From an uncultured Planctomycetaceae bacterium (lineage in GTDB: Bacteria > Planctomycetota > Planctomycetia > Pirellulales > UBA1268): a DNA stretch of 14,853 bases. Each line of letters starts with the position of its first letter. The stretch's first letter is position 1. This document shows positions 1-6,778 of the stretch, piece by piece. The position numbers were made by a program, and so were the translations under genes. The stretch covers positions 1 to 14,853 of the forward strand of contig CAJAYZ010000207.1 of the NCBI GenBank assembly GCA_903949225.1, given 5' to 3'. A model generated the notes under the pieces. The model searched no databases and was not told the origin of the DNA. It worked only from the letters and a program-made list of their open reading frames with translations.

Positions 1-1905
1 GACGATCCGCCGGAGACCTTCGCGGATCACATCCGGGGGCTCGCCCGGAAGCATCTGGAGTTGGTTGAAGAGACGCTCAACGTCCTCCAAGACCGCCGTT
101 CGTCCGACAACACAGCATACCTTGGGATGCGATGTCTGCACCCTGGACTCCTCCGCGGAGAAGAGCTCCTCGGCGAGTTTCTCCCCTGGCTGGAGTCCGG
201 TGAACTCGATCGCGATCTCGTCCTCGTCGGAGCCGGAGAGGGAGATCATGTCGCGGGCGAGGTCGACGATCTTCACCGCAGCCCCCATGTCGAGGAGGAA
301 GATCTCCCCCCCCCTTCCGATCGCGGCGGCCTGGATCACGAGTTGCGATGCCTCGGGGATCGTCATGAAGAATCGTTCGACATCGGGGTGAGTGACGGTG
401 ACAGGCCCACCCCGGAGAATCTGCTCCCGGAACTTCGGCACGACGCTGCCGTTGCTCCCGAGGACATTCCCGAACCGGACAACCACGAACTTCGTTCGCG
501 CCGTGGCCGCGAACGCCTGAACAAACCGCTCGGCGATGAGCTTTGAACACCCCATGACGCTTGCCGGGTTCACCGCTTTGTCTGTGGAGATGGCGACGAA
601 ACGCCCGACGGCGTACTCCTCGGCGAGTCGAGCGAGGAGGCGGGTGCCGAAACAGTTGTTGGTGATCGCCTCGGCAGGGTTGTGCTCGAGCATCGACACG
701 TGCTTGTGGGCCGCCGCGTGGAACACCAGATCGGGCCGGTGCGTTTCGAACATGCGCCGCATCCTTGACTCATCGAGGATGTCGGCGAGGGCGAGCTGCA
801 TCGGCACGCCCGTACCGCGGGACTGCAAATCGTTTCCGATGTCGAACAGGGCATTCTCAGCACGCTCGACGACAACGAGCCGCCGGGGGCGGTAGCGGAG
901 GATCTGTCGACAGATCTCCGACCCGATCGAACCGCCCCCCCCCGTGACGAGTACGACCTGGTTGCGAACCATCTCCTCGATCGCCGAATCGTCGAGGACG
1001 ACCGGCTCCCGGCGGAGGAGGTCGCGAATCTCCACCGGCCGGAGCACGCTCGGGGAGGCGACGGCCCCCCCCGCAGCGAGCAATTCGCCCATCGAGGGAA
1101 TCACCTTCACGCTCGCACCGAATTCCGCCGCATCGCTCAGGAGGCGACGGAACACCGGCCTGGAGATCTCCCCGGCGGTGACGAGAATCTCGTCGACCGG
1201 ACGCTGCCGGAGCACCGTCAGCGCGTCGCCGACGCCGCCGAGCACCCGGATCCCGGCGATCCGCGACCCGCGGAGGAGGGCATTGTCGTCGAGAAACCCG
1301 ACGACGATGTACGACGGCGATTGATTCGCGACGAGGTTCCTCGCAAGGAGTTCGCCGGTCTCGGTGGCGCCGACGATCAGCGCCGAACGGACGTCGCCGG
1401 TGGTGATCCATGGGCGGAACACCTCCCGGATCGTCCTCGGCAGGGCGCGGAGACCGCCGATGAGAAACATGGTCGCCGCCCAGTCGATCACCAGCACGCT
1501 CCGCGAGAGTCGCTGCCGTAGCCCCGGGAGATCGCCGATGCTGTCGCGACAAACATCGATCGCCACCAATGCCAGCGTGGCCAGGGTGGTGGTGAAGGCG
1601 AGCCGTCCGAGATCGGCGAACGACAGCCTGCCGAACAGCCAGCGGAACTGCCCGTGGAAGAGGAACACGATCGTCTTCACGATCACCACCCACACGACCG
1701 TTCCCCGGAACATCCCCAGCATCCGGGCATCAGGCTGGAAATCCCAACGGGTGCAGAAGGAGACGAACCAGGCGGCGAGGAAAAGCACCACGTGGGCGGC
1801 CGCCATCGTCGCCATCCTGCCGCCGAACCACGACGCCCGCGACCGCAGCCACATCTCCCGGGTACGGTGCGAAGCAGGGACGACGGGGGTGGAGTCTGGC
1901 GACAT
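1..1905 (-). CDS. FlaA1/CapD/WbpM-type membrane nucleotide-sugar 4,6-dehydratase/epimerase (partial, C-terminus off the left edge)
   Basis: The frame is open for 635 codons from an ATG at 1905 to the left edge, so the C-terminus is missing. Residues about 33-155 hold four hydrophobic segments, as in the long membrane-anchored members. Residues about 173-300 are a CoA-binding-like Rossmann domain (SALIVGATETGELLARNL). The catalytic short-chain dehydrogenase domain follows, with the NAD-binding motif VTGGGGSIGSE at 320-330, then HAAAHKHV, ISTDKAVNP near 439-447 and VMGCSK at 450-455. In this family Met-x3-Lys (M451, K455) replaces the usual Tyr-x3-Lys. The C-terminal part has GEIFLLDMG and LQPGEKLAEELF. 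Family members remove water from UDP-sugars at the inner membrane, the first step towards deoxy-amino sugars for surface glycans. The exact substrate cannot be read from sequence. No clear ribosome binding site precedes the start, and Met18 is an alternative. It is divergent from the exporter gene at 2155. Confidence 0.93.
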   Translation of the reverse strand, partial: MSPDSTPVVPASHRTREMWLRSRASWFGGRMATMAAAHVVLFLAAWFVSFCTRWDFQPDARMLGMFRGTVVWVVIVKTIVFLFHGQFRWLFGRLSFADLGRLAFTTTLATLALVAIDVCRDSIGDLPGLRQRLSRSVLVIDWAATMFLIGGLRALPRTIREVFRPWITTGDVRSALIVGATETGELLARNLVANQSPSYIVVGFLDDNALLRGSRIAGIRVLGGVGDALTVLRQRPVDEILVTAGEISRPVFRRLLSDAAEFGASVKVIPSMGELLAAGGAVASPSVLRPVEIRDLLRREPVVLDDSAIEEMVRNQVVLVTGGGGSIGSEICRQILRYRPRRLVVVERAENALFDIGNDLQSRGTGVPMQLALADILDESRMRRMFETHRPDLVFHAAAHKHVSMLEHNPAEAITNNCFGTRLLARLAEEYAVGRFVAISTDKAVNPASVMGCSKLIAERFVQAFAATARTKFVVVRFGNVLGSNGSVVPKFREQILRGGPVTVTHPDVERFFMTIPEASQLVIQAAAIGRGGEIFLLDMGAAVKIVDLARDMISLSGSDEDEIAIEFTGLQPGEKLAEELFSAEESRVQTSHPKVCCVVGRTAVLEDVERLFNQLQMLPGEPPDVIREGLRRIV

Positions 1906-2063
1906 GGGAAGCCGGGGAGCTTGAGGCGTTGGGGCGGAGAGTGCCCAATCGCGCCCACCAGAAGGTAGGGGGATATCCGCGGAGAAACAACGAATGGGGG
2001 GATTGCGGGGTCGTCAGCAGCCATCGAGCGAGCGCTGCGCTCCGGCGGGGCCCCTGCCGCCGC

Positions 2064-2090
2064 CGGCAAAACCGGCAGAATCGGCAAAGT
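2064..2090 (+). repeat. Three tandem degenerate 9-bp repeats (CGGCAAAAC, CGGCAGAAT, CGGCAAAGT)
   Basis: Three directly adjacent nonamers fit CGGCARARN or close to it. The next 9 bases (CTGCCAGCC) are only weakly similar. On the opposite strand, the bases running back from 2137 also show CGG every 9 bp (CGGTAAAAT, CGGCGTCAT, CGGAATCAT), so the region has two facing arrays of the same period. A coding copy of a very similar nonamer (CAGCAAAGA) lies at 4746-4781. Confidence 0.7.
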
Positions 2091-2137
2091 CTGCCAGCCA
2101 TGGCGGCCGATGATTCCGATGACGCCGATTTTACCGG
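2072..2137 (+). promoter_or_regulatory. Long inverted repeat in the exporter leader, ending just before the ribosome binding site
   Basis: The left arm CCGGCAGAATCGGC (2072-2085) can pair with the right arm GCCGATTTTACCGG (2124-2137) over 13 of 14 positions, counting one G-U pair, with a 38-nt loop containing the palindrome GCCATGGC. The right arm ends six bases before the AAGGAG at 2143. If transcribed, the fold would sit directly against the ribosome binding site, which suggests translational control or a protein-binding operator. It could also simply be two facing copies of the local 9-bp repeat. Confidence 0.45.
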
Positions 2138-2142
2138 CAGGC

Positions 2143-2148
2143 AAGGAG
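2143..2148 (+). promoter_or_regulatory. Ribosome binding site (AAGGAG) for the exporter gene
   Basis: AAGGAG lies 6 nt before the ATG at 2155. It is one of the best Shine-Dalgarno matches in the window and fixes the start of the exporter gene. Confidence 0.85.
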
Positions 2149-2154
2149 TGAGGC

Positions 2155-3552
2155 ATGCCCCGAGACTGCAATTCTATCAACCTCGTCGCCGCTGGTTGCC
2201 CACCGCGGTCCCGCTCGGCCCACTCCGTGGCGCTGCGTCTCCTTGTGGCCATGTTGCTGGTGGTCAACGGCGTCGGCTGCAACATCTATGGGCGGCCGCA
2301 GCGGACCGCCTCCCATGAAGCCACGCTCAAGGCCAACTGCGAGGGCGATCCCGCCAAGATGCCCGCCAAGGAGCTGGCGAAGGTGTCGTTGCCGCCCTAC
2401 GTCATCGAACCGCCGGACATCCTCCTGATTGATGCGTTGCGGATCGTGCCGAAGCCGCCGTTCCGCATCCAGTCGTTCGATTCGCTCCAGGTGATCGTCG
2501 AGGGGACGCTCCTCGAGCAGCCCATCAACGGCATCTACGTCGTCGAGCCTGGCGGCCTCCTCGACCTCGGCCCCTCGTACGGCAAGGTCGCGGTCGGCGG
2601 CAAGTCGCTCGACGAAGCCCAGGACGCCGTCTTTCGCCATCTCAAGCGGGTGCTACGCGAACCGCAGGTATCGCTCACGCTCGCTCAGGCAGCGGGCCAG
2701 CAGCAAGTGTCGGGGGAGCATCTCGTCGGTCCGGACGGCACGGTCAACCTCGGGACGTACGGCAGCGTGTACGTCACCGGCATGACGCTCGCCGAGGCGA
2801 AGGAGGCGATCGAGGCGCAGCTCGACAAGTTCCTCGACGCGCCGCTCGTGAGCGTCGACGTCTTCAGCTACAACACAAAGGTCTACGATGTGATCACCGA
2901 GGGCGCAGGTCAGGGGGACAACGTCGCCAAGTTTCCCGTCACCGGAAACGAGACGGTCCTCGACGCCATCGCCCAGATCAACGGCCTCTCGAAGCTTTCG
3001 AGCAAAGAGATTTGGATCGCCCGGCCGGCGCCGTCAGGGATCGGCTGCGACCAGGTGCTCCCGGTCGACATCGACGCGATCATGAGGGGGGGCGCTACGG
3101 CGACCAACTACCAACTCCTCCCCGGAGACCGCGTGTTCATCGCCCAGGACCCGTGGATCGCCTTCAACACCGTCATCGAGAAGGTCACGGCGCCGTTCGA
3201 GCAGATCCTGGGAACGACGCTTCTCGGTGCCCAGACGGTCTACACGTTCCAGCGTGGTGCCAACTTCGGTATCGGTGGTATCTGCTGGGTTGCCCGCGAG
3301 GTGTATGGCGAGGACAGCCCCAACTGGCTCCTCTTCCGGGCCTGGTTGTTGACCGAAGCCCCCATCTGGCTGCGTGACGCCTACGCCACCCATGGCGAGG
3401 CCTTCGCCGCCTGGATCCACGACAAGCCGCTGGCGAAACTGGCCGTGCGGACGCTCATGGACACGATCCTCGCCTTCCGTGGAGCCGAACTTGCGGAACG
3501 CTGGGGGATCGACACCGAGGTGGCTGTCCCGAATGCCACGCCCCTCCGCTGA
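2155..3552 (+). CDS. Wza-like polysaccharide export protein (PES/SLBB) with a CFI-box-like C-terminal tail
   Basis: The protein has 465 residues. A hydrophobic segment (residues 25-41) ends at Cys42 (NGVGC), which looks like a lipoprotein signal although Gly at -3 is unusual. A polysaccharide-export domain follows from about residue 80 (YVIEPPDILLI, YVVEPGGLLDLG), then a repeat of the same theme (HLVGPDGTVNLGTYGSVYVTG) and SLBB-like segments (FPVTGNETVLDAIAQINGL, YQLLPGDRVFIA). Such proteins form the periplasmic and outer-membrane channel for capsule or exopolysaccharide. Typical members have about 380 residues. The extra length is a 90-residue tail starting near 376 (ICWVAREVYG, NWLLFRAWLL, HGEAFAAWIHDKP) that resembles CFI-box C-terminal domains. 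A strong ribosome binding site sets the start. It is first in a same-strand group with the two exported proteins downstream. Confidence 0.92.
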   Translation: MPRDCNSINLVAAGCPPRSRSAHSVALRLLVAMLLVVNGVGCNIYGRPQRTASHEATLKANCEGDPAKMPAKELAKVSLPPYVIEPPDILLIDALRIVPKPPFRIQSFDSLQVIVEGTLLEQPINGIYVVEPGGLLDLGPSYGKVAVGGKSLDEAQDAVFRHLKRVLREPQVSLTLAQAAGQQQVSGEHLVGPDGTVNLGTYGSVYVTGMTLAEAKEAIEAQLDKFLDAPLVSVDVFSYNTKVYDVITEGAGQGDNVAKFPVTGNETVLDAIAQINGLSKLSSKEIWIARPAPSGIGCDQVLPVDIDAIMRGGATATNYQLLPGDRVFIAQDPWIAFNTVIEKVTAPFEQILGTTLLGAQTVYTFQRGANFGIGGICWVAREVYGEDSPNWLLFRAWLLTEAPIWLRDAYATHGEAFAAWIHDKPLAKLAVRTLMDTILAFRGAELAERWGIDTEVAVPNATPLR

Positions 3553-3554
3553 TA

Positions 3555-3575
3555 AGGCCCCGTTCCGCCGGGCCT
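3555..3575 (+). terminator. Weak hairpin after the exporter gene
   Basis: AGGCCC (3555-3560) pairs with GGGCCT (3570-3575) across a 9-nt loop, three bases past the stop codon. No T-run follows, so it may only attenuate or protect the transcript end. Confidence 0.3.
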
Positions 3576-3656
3576 AACTCCCGAGATCGTGCAATCGTGT
3601 GTCCGAGACGTAGAATGAAGTCGGCTCTCATCCCCACCTGCCCTGAGGTTGCCTCC

Positions 3657-4067
3657 ATGTCCCACCGCAAGACGATGTGGATTGCCTGGCCGATCGCGTT
3701 GCCCGTCACGGCGCTGCTTCTGGTCGGCACCTTCGCGCCGACCGCCGCAGCCCAGCAGGGACGGACGCCGTTTTCGGATTATCAGGGGCGCAGGGGCTTG
3801 AGCCCCTACACCGCCCTGGGCTTCCAAGGAGACAACCCCAACACGGGCGGCGCCCTGGGGGCTCTCCAGAACATCATCCGCCCCCAGCAACTCCAGGCCG
3901 CGCAAGCCCGCCAGCAGCAGACCTTCGGAAGGCAACTCAACGGCGTGCAGGGTCAGGTACGGTCGATGCAACGCGGTGGCGGCGGCGGTCAGATGTACAA
4001 CACGATCCGGGCCACCGGTCACAGCGCCACCTTCCAAAACACATCCCACTTCTACCCGAGTCGTTGA
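3657..4067 (+). CDS. Small exported Gln-rich protein, planctomycete type
   Basis: The product has 136 residues. The chosen ATG gives a clean signal peptide: basic start MSHRKTMWIAW, hydrophobic core, likely cut at APTAAA|QQ near residue 34. An in-frame GTG at 3597 and an ATG at 3615 exist upstream, but would bury the signal. The mature part is low in complexity: GLSPYTALGFQGDNPNTGG, then IIRPQQLQAAQARQQQ, a Gly run, and a C-terminus TGHSATFQNTSHFYPSR. The pattern of LSPY, GxNP, xRPQQ, Q-rich helix and terminal TGHxxxFxN..xYxP is one I associate with short exported planctomycete proteins of unknown role; this is recollection, not a search. Its stop overlaps a TTG that probably starts the next gene. 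Confidence 0.75.
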   Translation: MSHRKTMWIAWPIALPVTALLLVGTFAPTAAAQQGRTPFSDYQGRRGLSPYTALGFQGDNPNTGGALGALQNIIRPQQLQAAQARQQQTFGRQLNGVQGQVRSMQRGGGGGQMYNTIRATGHSATFQNTSHFYPSR

Positions 4068-4801
4068 CACGCTTCCCTGCCCAACGGATGGTCGTGCTCG
4101 GCATGCTCGCAATGTCGGCAGGGCTGCCACTGTTCGACATGACCGGCCGACAGGCCGCCCAGGCAGCCCCACCCTCCTCGGAGAATGACGAGGGGGCAGC
4201 GTCGCGGCCGGAGCGACCACGGATGCAGTCGCTCGCGCCATCGAGTCGCGGGGGGGTGGTCCCGTCGCAACGGGTACTCGTCGATGCCCGAGCGACGTTC
4301 CGGCAACGCTACGGCAATCCGGCGACCCGCGCCCGGACATCCACAGCCACGTTACTCGTGGCCGAGGCCCTCTTGGCCGAGGCCACTGATGAATCCGACC
4401 CGGCGGTGAAGTGGGTGATCCTCGATGAGGCCCGAAAGCTGGCGATCTCCGCCGGCAGCCCGCAGATCATCGGGAGGGCGGTGCGGATCGCCTCGTCCGA
4501 GTTCGACTTCGACGCCCTCAATGTCGAATACCGTTCGCTCCTCGAGATCCCCCTCCGGGCCCTCGACCCGGGCCGGGCCTCCGAACTCGCCGAGGCAGCG
4601 GAAGGGATTGCGACCCGCGCCGAGATCGATCGAAGCTTCGACCTCGCCCTTCTCGCCCAGGGGCTCTCCGTCCGGGCGTGGCAGCGGGCCGGCAGCATCG
4701 ACGGCGCCCGCACGGCCAGCAAACGCCTCGAGGCCCTAGAACAGACAGCAAAGACAGCAAAGACAGCAAAGACAGCGAAAGCCCCGCCCCGCGGCCCCTG
4801 A
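4064..4801 (+). CDS. Exported helical protein of unknown function with a C-terminal (TAK)4 repeat
   Basis: A TTG at 4064 overlaps the previous stop (TTGA) and gives a signal peptide with basic residues (MTRFPAQR, hydrophobic core, cut near QAAQA|APP, residue 35). An ATG at 4088 is the alternative, but it removes the basic start. The product has 245 residues from the TTG. Residues about 40-70 are a disordered linker. From about 72 comes a helical module (ARATFRQRY, ATLLVAEALLAEA, DPAVKWVILDEARKLAISAG, EFDFDALNVEYRSLL) resembling a module I recall from many planctomycete exported proteins with DDPxxRYVLLxEAxxLAxxAGD. Function is unknown. The last 18 residues hold four TAK units coded by 9-bp repeats, and the stop lies inside a strong hairpin. 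Longer in-frame starts upstream would overlap the preceding gene and were not used. Confidence 0.68.
   Translation: MTRFPAQRMVVLGMLAMSAGLPLFDMTGRQAAQAAPPSSENDEGAASRPERPRMQSLAPSSRGGVVPSQRVLVDARATFRQRYGNPATRARTSTATLLVAEALLAEATDESDPAVKWVILDEARKLAISAGSPQIIGRAVRIASSEFDFDALNVEYRSLLEIPLRALDPGRASELAEAAEGIATRAEIDRSFDLALLAQGLSVRAWQRAGSIDGARTASKRLEALEQTAKTAKTAKTAKAPPRGP
4746..4781 (+). repeat. Four tandem 9-bp repeats (CAGCAAAGA x3, then CAGCGAAAG) in coding sequence
   Basis: Three perfect nonamers and one variant encode the Thr-Ala-Lys repeats at the end of the preceding gene. Copy number can change without a frameshift. The unit matches the consensus shared with the noncoding nonamers at 2064-2090 (CRGCARARN). 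On the minus strand the array reads CTTTGCTGT repeatedly, just downstream of the TPR gene's end. Confidence 0.85.
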
Positions 4802-4816
4802 TCCACAGGGCGCGGG
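4788..4816. terminator. Strong hairpin between convergent genes
   Basis: CCCGCG (4788-4793) and CCCTG (4796-4800) pair with CAGGG (4806-4810) and CGCGGG (4811-4816), giving 11 bp with a 2-nt bulge and a 5-nt loop. It overlaps the stop codon of the plus-strand gene and lies 3 bp from the stop of the minus-strand gene, so it can serve both. No clean T-run follows on either side. The minus side runs into the pyrimidine-rich nonamer array. Confidence 0.6.
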
Positions 4817-4819
4817 CTG

Positions 4820-6637
4820 TCAGTCGTCGTCGAACGGGCGCCGGGCACCCGGCTTCGACCCAGAGGCCGGCTTTGGTGGAGCGACCGTTCCCTGCGAATC
4901 GGGCTCCCCGTCCGGGTTGGCCGCTGGGGCGGATCCTGCGTTCCCTTCCTCCATCGACTGCCGTTCCCGCCACGGCTTGCCTGCCTCGTAGCTTTCCAGT
5001 TCTTTCTTCAGTTGGCTGCGAACTTCGGCCGCCTCGTCGCTTCCCTCGACGGCCTGCCGGCTGTATTTGCGTGCCTCATCGAAGTCCCCCGCTTCGGCGT
5101 GGGCGGCCGCGAGCGTGCTGATGATGTGCGGCTGCTTCCATTCGGTCAGCTCGCAGGCCTTCTCGGCAATCCCGATGGCGCGCTTGCCATCGCGGATGGC
5201 ATCGTCCGGACTCGTGGCGAGCAACCAGGCGAGATTGTTGAGAACCGTGTCGTTGTCGGGCTGCAGTTCCATGGCCTTCTCGAGATCGGCGATCGCCGCC
5301 GGGTGATCGCCCACGGAGATGGCAGCATCCCCCCGTCCACGTCGGGAAAGGAATTGCTCCGGGTCAATCTCCAGGGCTCGACTGAAGCGGCGGATCGCCT
5401 CGCGAGGCTCCTTGGCAGCGAGATAGAGAAACCCCAGTTGCCCGATCACGACCGCATCATTGGGATTTTGGCGGACGAGCCGGCGGAAGTCGGCAATGGC
5501 AGACGGGTAGTCTCCCTTGTCCGCCGCGAGCAGGCCGCGGAGTTCGAGGGTTGCCGGGTGATCGGGGTTGCGTTCGAGGACCCATTCGATGTCCTCGAGG
5601 GCGTCTTCCGTGTCACCGGCCTGCTGGCGCAACCTGGCCCTCAGCACACGGGGCTCGACGGCTTCGGGCACCGCGGCGATCGCCCGGTCGAGGTCGGCCA
5701 TCGCCCGTTCGAAGTTCCCCTGCGACGCGAACACGCGCCCGCGCTGGAAGAGGATGTCGGCAGAATCAGGGGCCACTTCGAGGGCGTCGTCGAAGTTCTT
5801 GAGGGCGTCGTCGGTCCGCTTCGCCATGAGCAACGAAAGCCCGCGCATTTCGCGGGTCCGGATGTCGTCGGGATCCTCCTCGACCGCGACGTCGAAGTCT
5901 GCCAGAGCCGCATCCTGATCCCCCTCCATCATGAGAAACAGCCCGCGGGTGCGGAGGACATCGACATCCCTCGGGGCGAGTTCCACGGCCTTGTCGTATT
6001 CGGCCCGGCGCGCCTGGGGATCGTCTTCGGAGAGATTGCCAAGCACGACATGCGCCTGGGCCGTCTGCAAGGGATCGTCGCCGCCAAGTTCGATCGCCTT
6101 GCGGGCGGCGGCCAGGGCACGCTGCCGATCACCACCCGGCAGGGCCTCGAGGCGGGCGATCATCACTTGCGCGGCGGCGAGCGTGTCGTCTCGCTGCGTC
6201 ACCTCGCCGAGATCACGCAGCGCGTAGGCCCGCATCCGCTCCCACTGCTGCTGCGCGCCCGGCGCCCCGCCGAACAACGCCTCGGTGAGCATCGATGCCC
6301 GGTCAACGAGCGTGCCGGTGTAGAGGTCGTTGGCGAAGCCCCGCGATGCCTCGTCGAGGCCCTTGCGAAGCGCGGAGCGGACGAGCCCGAGCACCTTCTC
6401 GAAATCATCGAGCGAGCGGGCGGCCAGCTTGGCGTCGACGGCCGCGTCGAGATCCTCCTGTCCCGGCGTCTCGGCCGGGGTGCTCTCCACGGCCGGCTCC
6501 TGGGCCAGCAGCGGCAAGAATGCGGCCGGGGAAATGGTGATCGAGGCCCCGGCCAAAAGACTCATCCCCCGGAGGAGGAGATTCGAGTGCCGCGGTGAGG
6601 CGTGCAGGCGCTGGCGGGAACGCAGGAACAGGTTCAT
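4820..6637 (-). CDS. Exported tetratricopeptide-repeat protein
   Basis: The product has 605 residues. The ATG at 6637 has GAGGA nine bases upstream and gives a basic N-terminus (MNLFLRSRQRLHASPRHS) followed by a hydrophobic signal segment ending near FLPLLAQE. A TTG at 6661 would add eight residues and is less likely. After an acidic linker and a helical region come about ten tandem TPRs (roughly residues 190-530), for example DAALADFDVAVEEDPDD, DALKNFDDALEVAPDS and EAIRRFSRALEIDPE. A degenerate unit NNLAWLLATSPDD follows, and this region ends with ELESYEAGKPWRER, a combination I recall from planctomycete TPR proteins. The last 50 residues are disordered and rich in Pro, Gly and Asp. TPRs bind other proteins; the partner is unknown. 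It is convergent with the gene ending at 4801 and separated from the ABC operon by 141 bp. Confidence 0.9.
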   Translation of the reverse strand: MNLFLRSRQRLHASPRHSNLLLRGMSLLAGASITISPAAFLPLLAQEPAVESTPAETPGQEDLDAAVDAKLAARSLDDFEKVLGLVRSALRKGLDEASRGFANDLYTGTLVDRASMLTEALFGGAPGAQQQWERMRAYALRDLGEVTQRDDTLAAAQVMIARLEALPGGDRQRALAAARKAIELGGDDPLQTAQAHVVLGNLSEDDPQARRAEYDKAVELAPRDVDVLRTRGLFLMMEGDQDAALADFDVAVEEDPDDIRTREMRGLSLLMAKRTDDALKNFDDALEVAPDSADILFQRGRVFASQGNFERAMADLDRAIAAVPEAVEPRVLRARLRQQAGDTEDALEDIEWVLERNPDHPATLELRGLLAADKGDYPSAIADFRRLVRQNPNDAVVIGQLGFLYLAAKEPREAIRRFSRALEIDPEQFLSRRGRGDAAISVGDHPAAIADLEKAMELQPDNDTVLNNLAWLLATSPDDAIRDGKRAIGIAEKACELTEWKQPHIISTLAAAHAEAGDFDEARKYSRQAVEGSDEAAEVRSQLKKELESYEAGKPWRERQSMEEGNAGSAPAANPDGEPDSQGTVAPPKPASGSKPGARRPFDDD

Positions 6638-6778
6638 CGAGTCGCATCCTCGAGGGGCCAACGGGGGCCGGACAAATCGGCATCCCCACCCGTCCAGTAT
6701 GCGACGGGCGCGGTCTCCGAGGCCAGACGGATCGTGGGAGGGGGGAAACCGCTCGGCGACACGCCCTTCCGAGGCTCT
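6638..6778 (-). promoter_or_regulatory. Gap holding the TPR gene's promoter region and the end of the CHAT/ABC operon
   Basis: On the minus strand GAGGA (6647-6651) is the ribosome binding site for the TPR gene. A weak hairpin (CTCGG 6752-6756 with CCGAG 6769-6773) lies just after the ABC permease and may mark the end of that operon, but it lacks a T-run. No convincing promoter boxes were found, so read-through from the operon into the TPR gene cannot be excluded. Confidence 0.4.

Larger units (their letters stand above)
1906..2154. promoter_or_regulatory. Divergent intergenic control region between the dehydratase and the polysaccharide exporter
   Basis: This 249-bp gap lies between two genes read away from each other, so it should hold promoters for both. 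I could not find a convincing -35/-10 pair on either strand. It contains a small GC hairpin (GAGCG at 2030-2034 with CGCTC at 2038-2042), a GC-rich imperfect palindrome around 2044-2061, the 9-bp repeats at 2064-2090 and a long inverted repeat at 2072-2137. Shared control of the two flanking glycan genes is an inference from layout. Confidence 0.55.

Noticed and set aside
857..1693. A 278-codon minus-strand frame of Arg/Gly-rich sequence
   Set aside because: It is out of frame with the dehydratase, which shows VTGGGGSIGSE and other family motifs across the same bases.
2155..2190. Similar N-termini of the exporter (MPRDCNSINL) and the extended TPR protein (APRGCDSMNLF), suggesting a shared leader peptide
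   Set aside because: The TPR version depends on a TTG start that is less likely than the ATG with GAGGA nine bases upstream. With only a few matching residues, chance is the simpler explanation.
5012..6598. A 528-codon open frame on the plus strand, antisense to the TPR gene
   Set aside because: It mirrors the TPR repeats in the antisense direction, has no signal or domain that makes sense, and is explained by GC-rich third positions. The minus-strand frame has clear TPRs, a signal peptide and a ribosome binding site.
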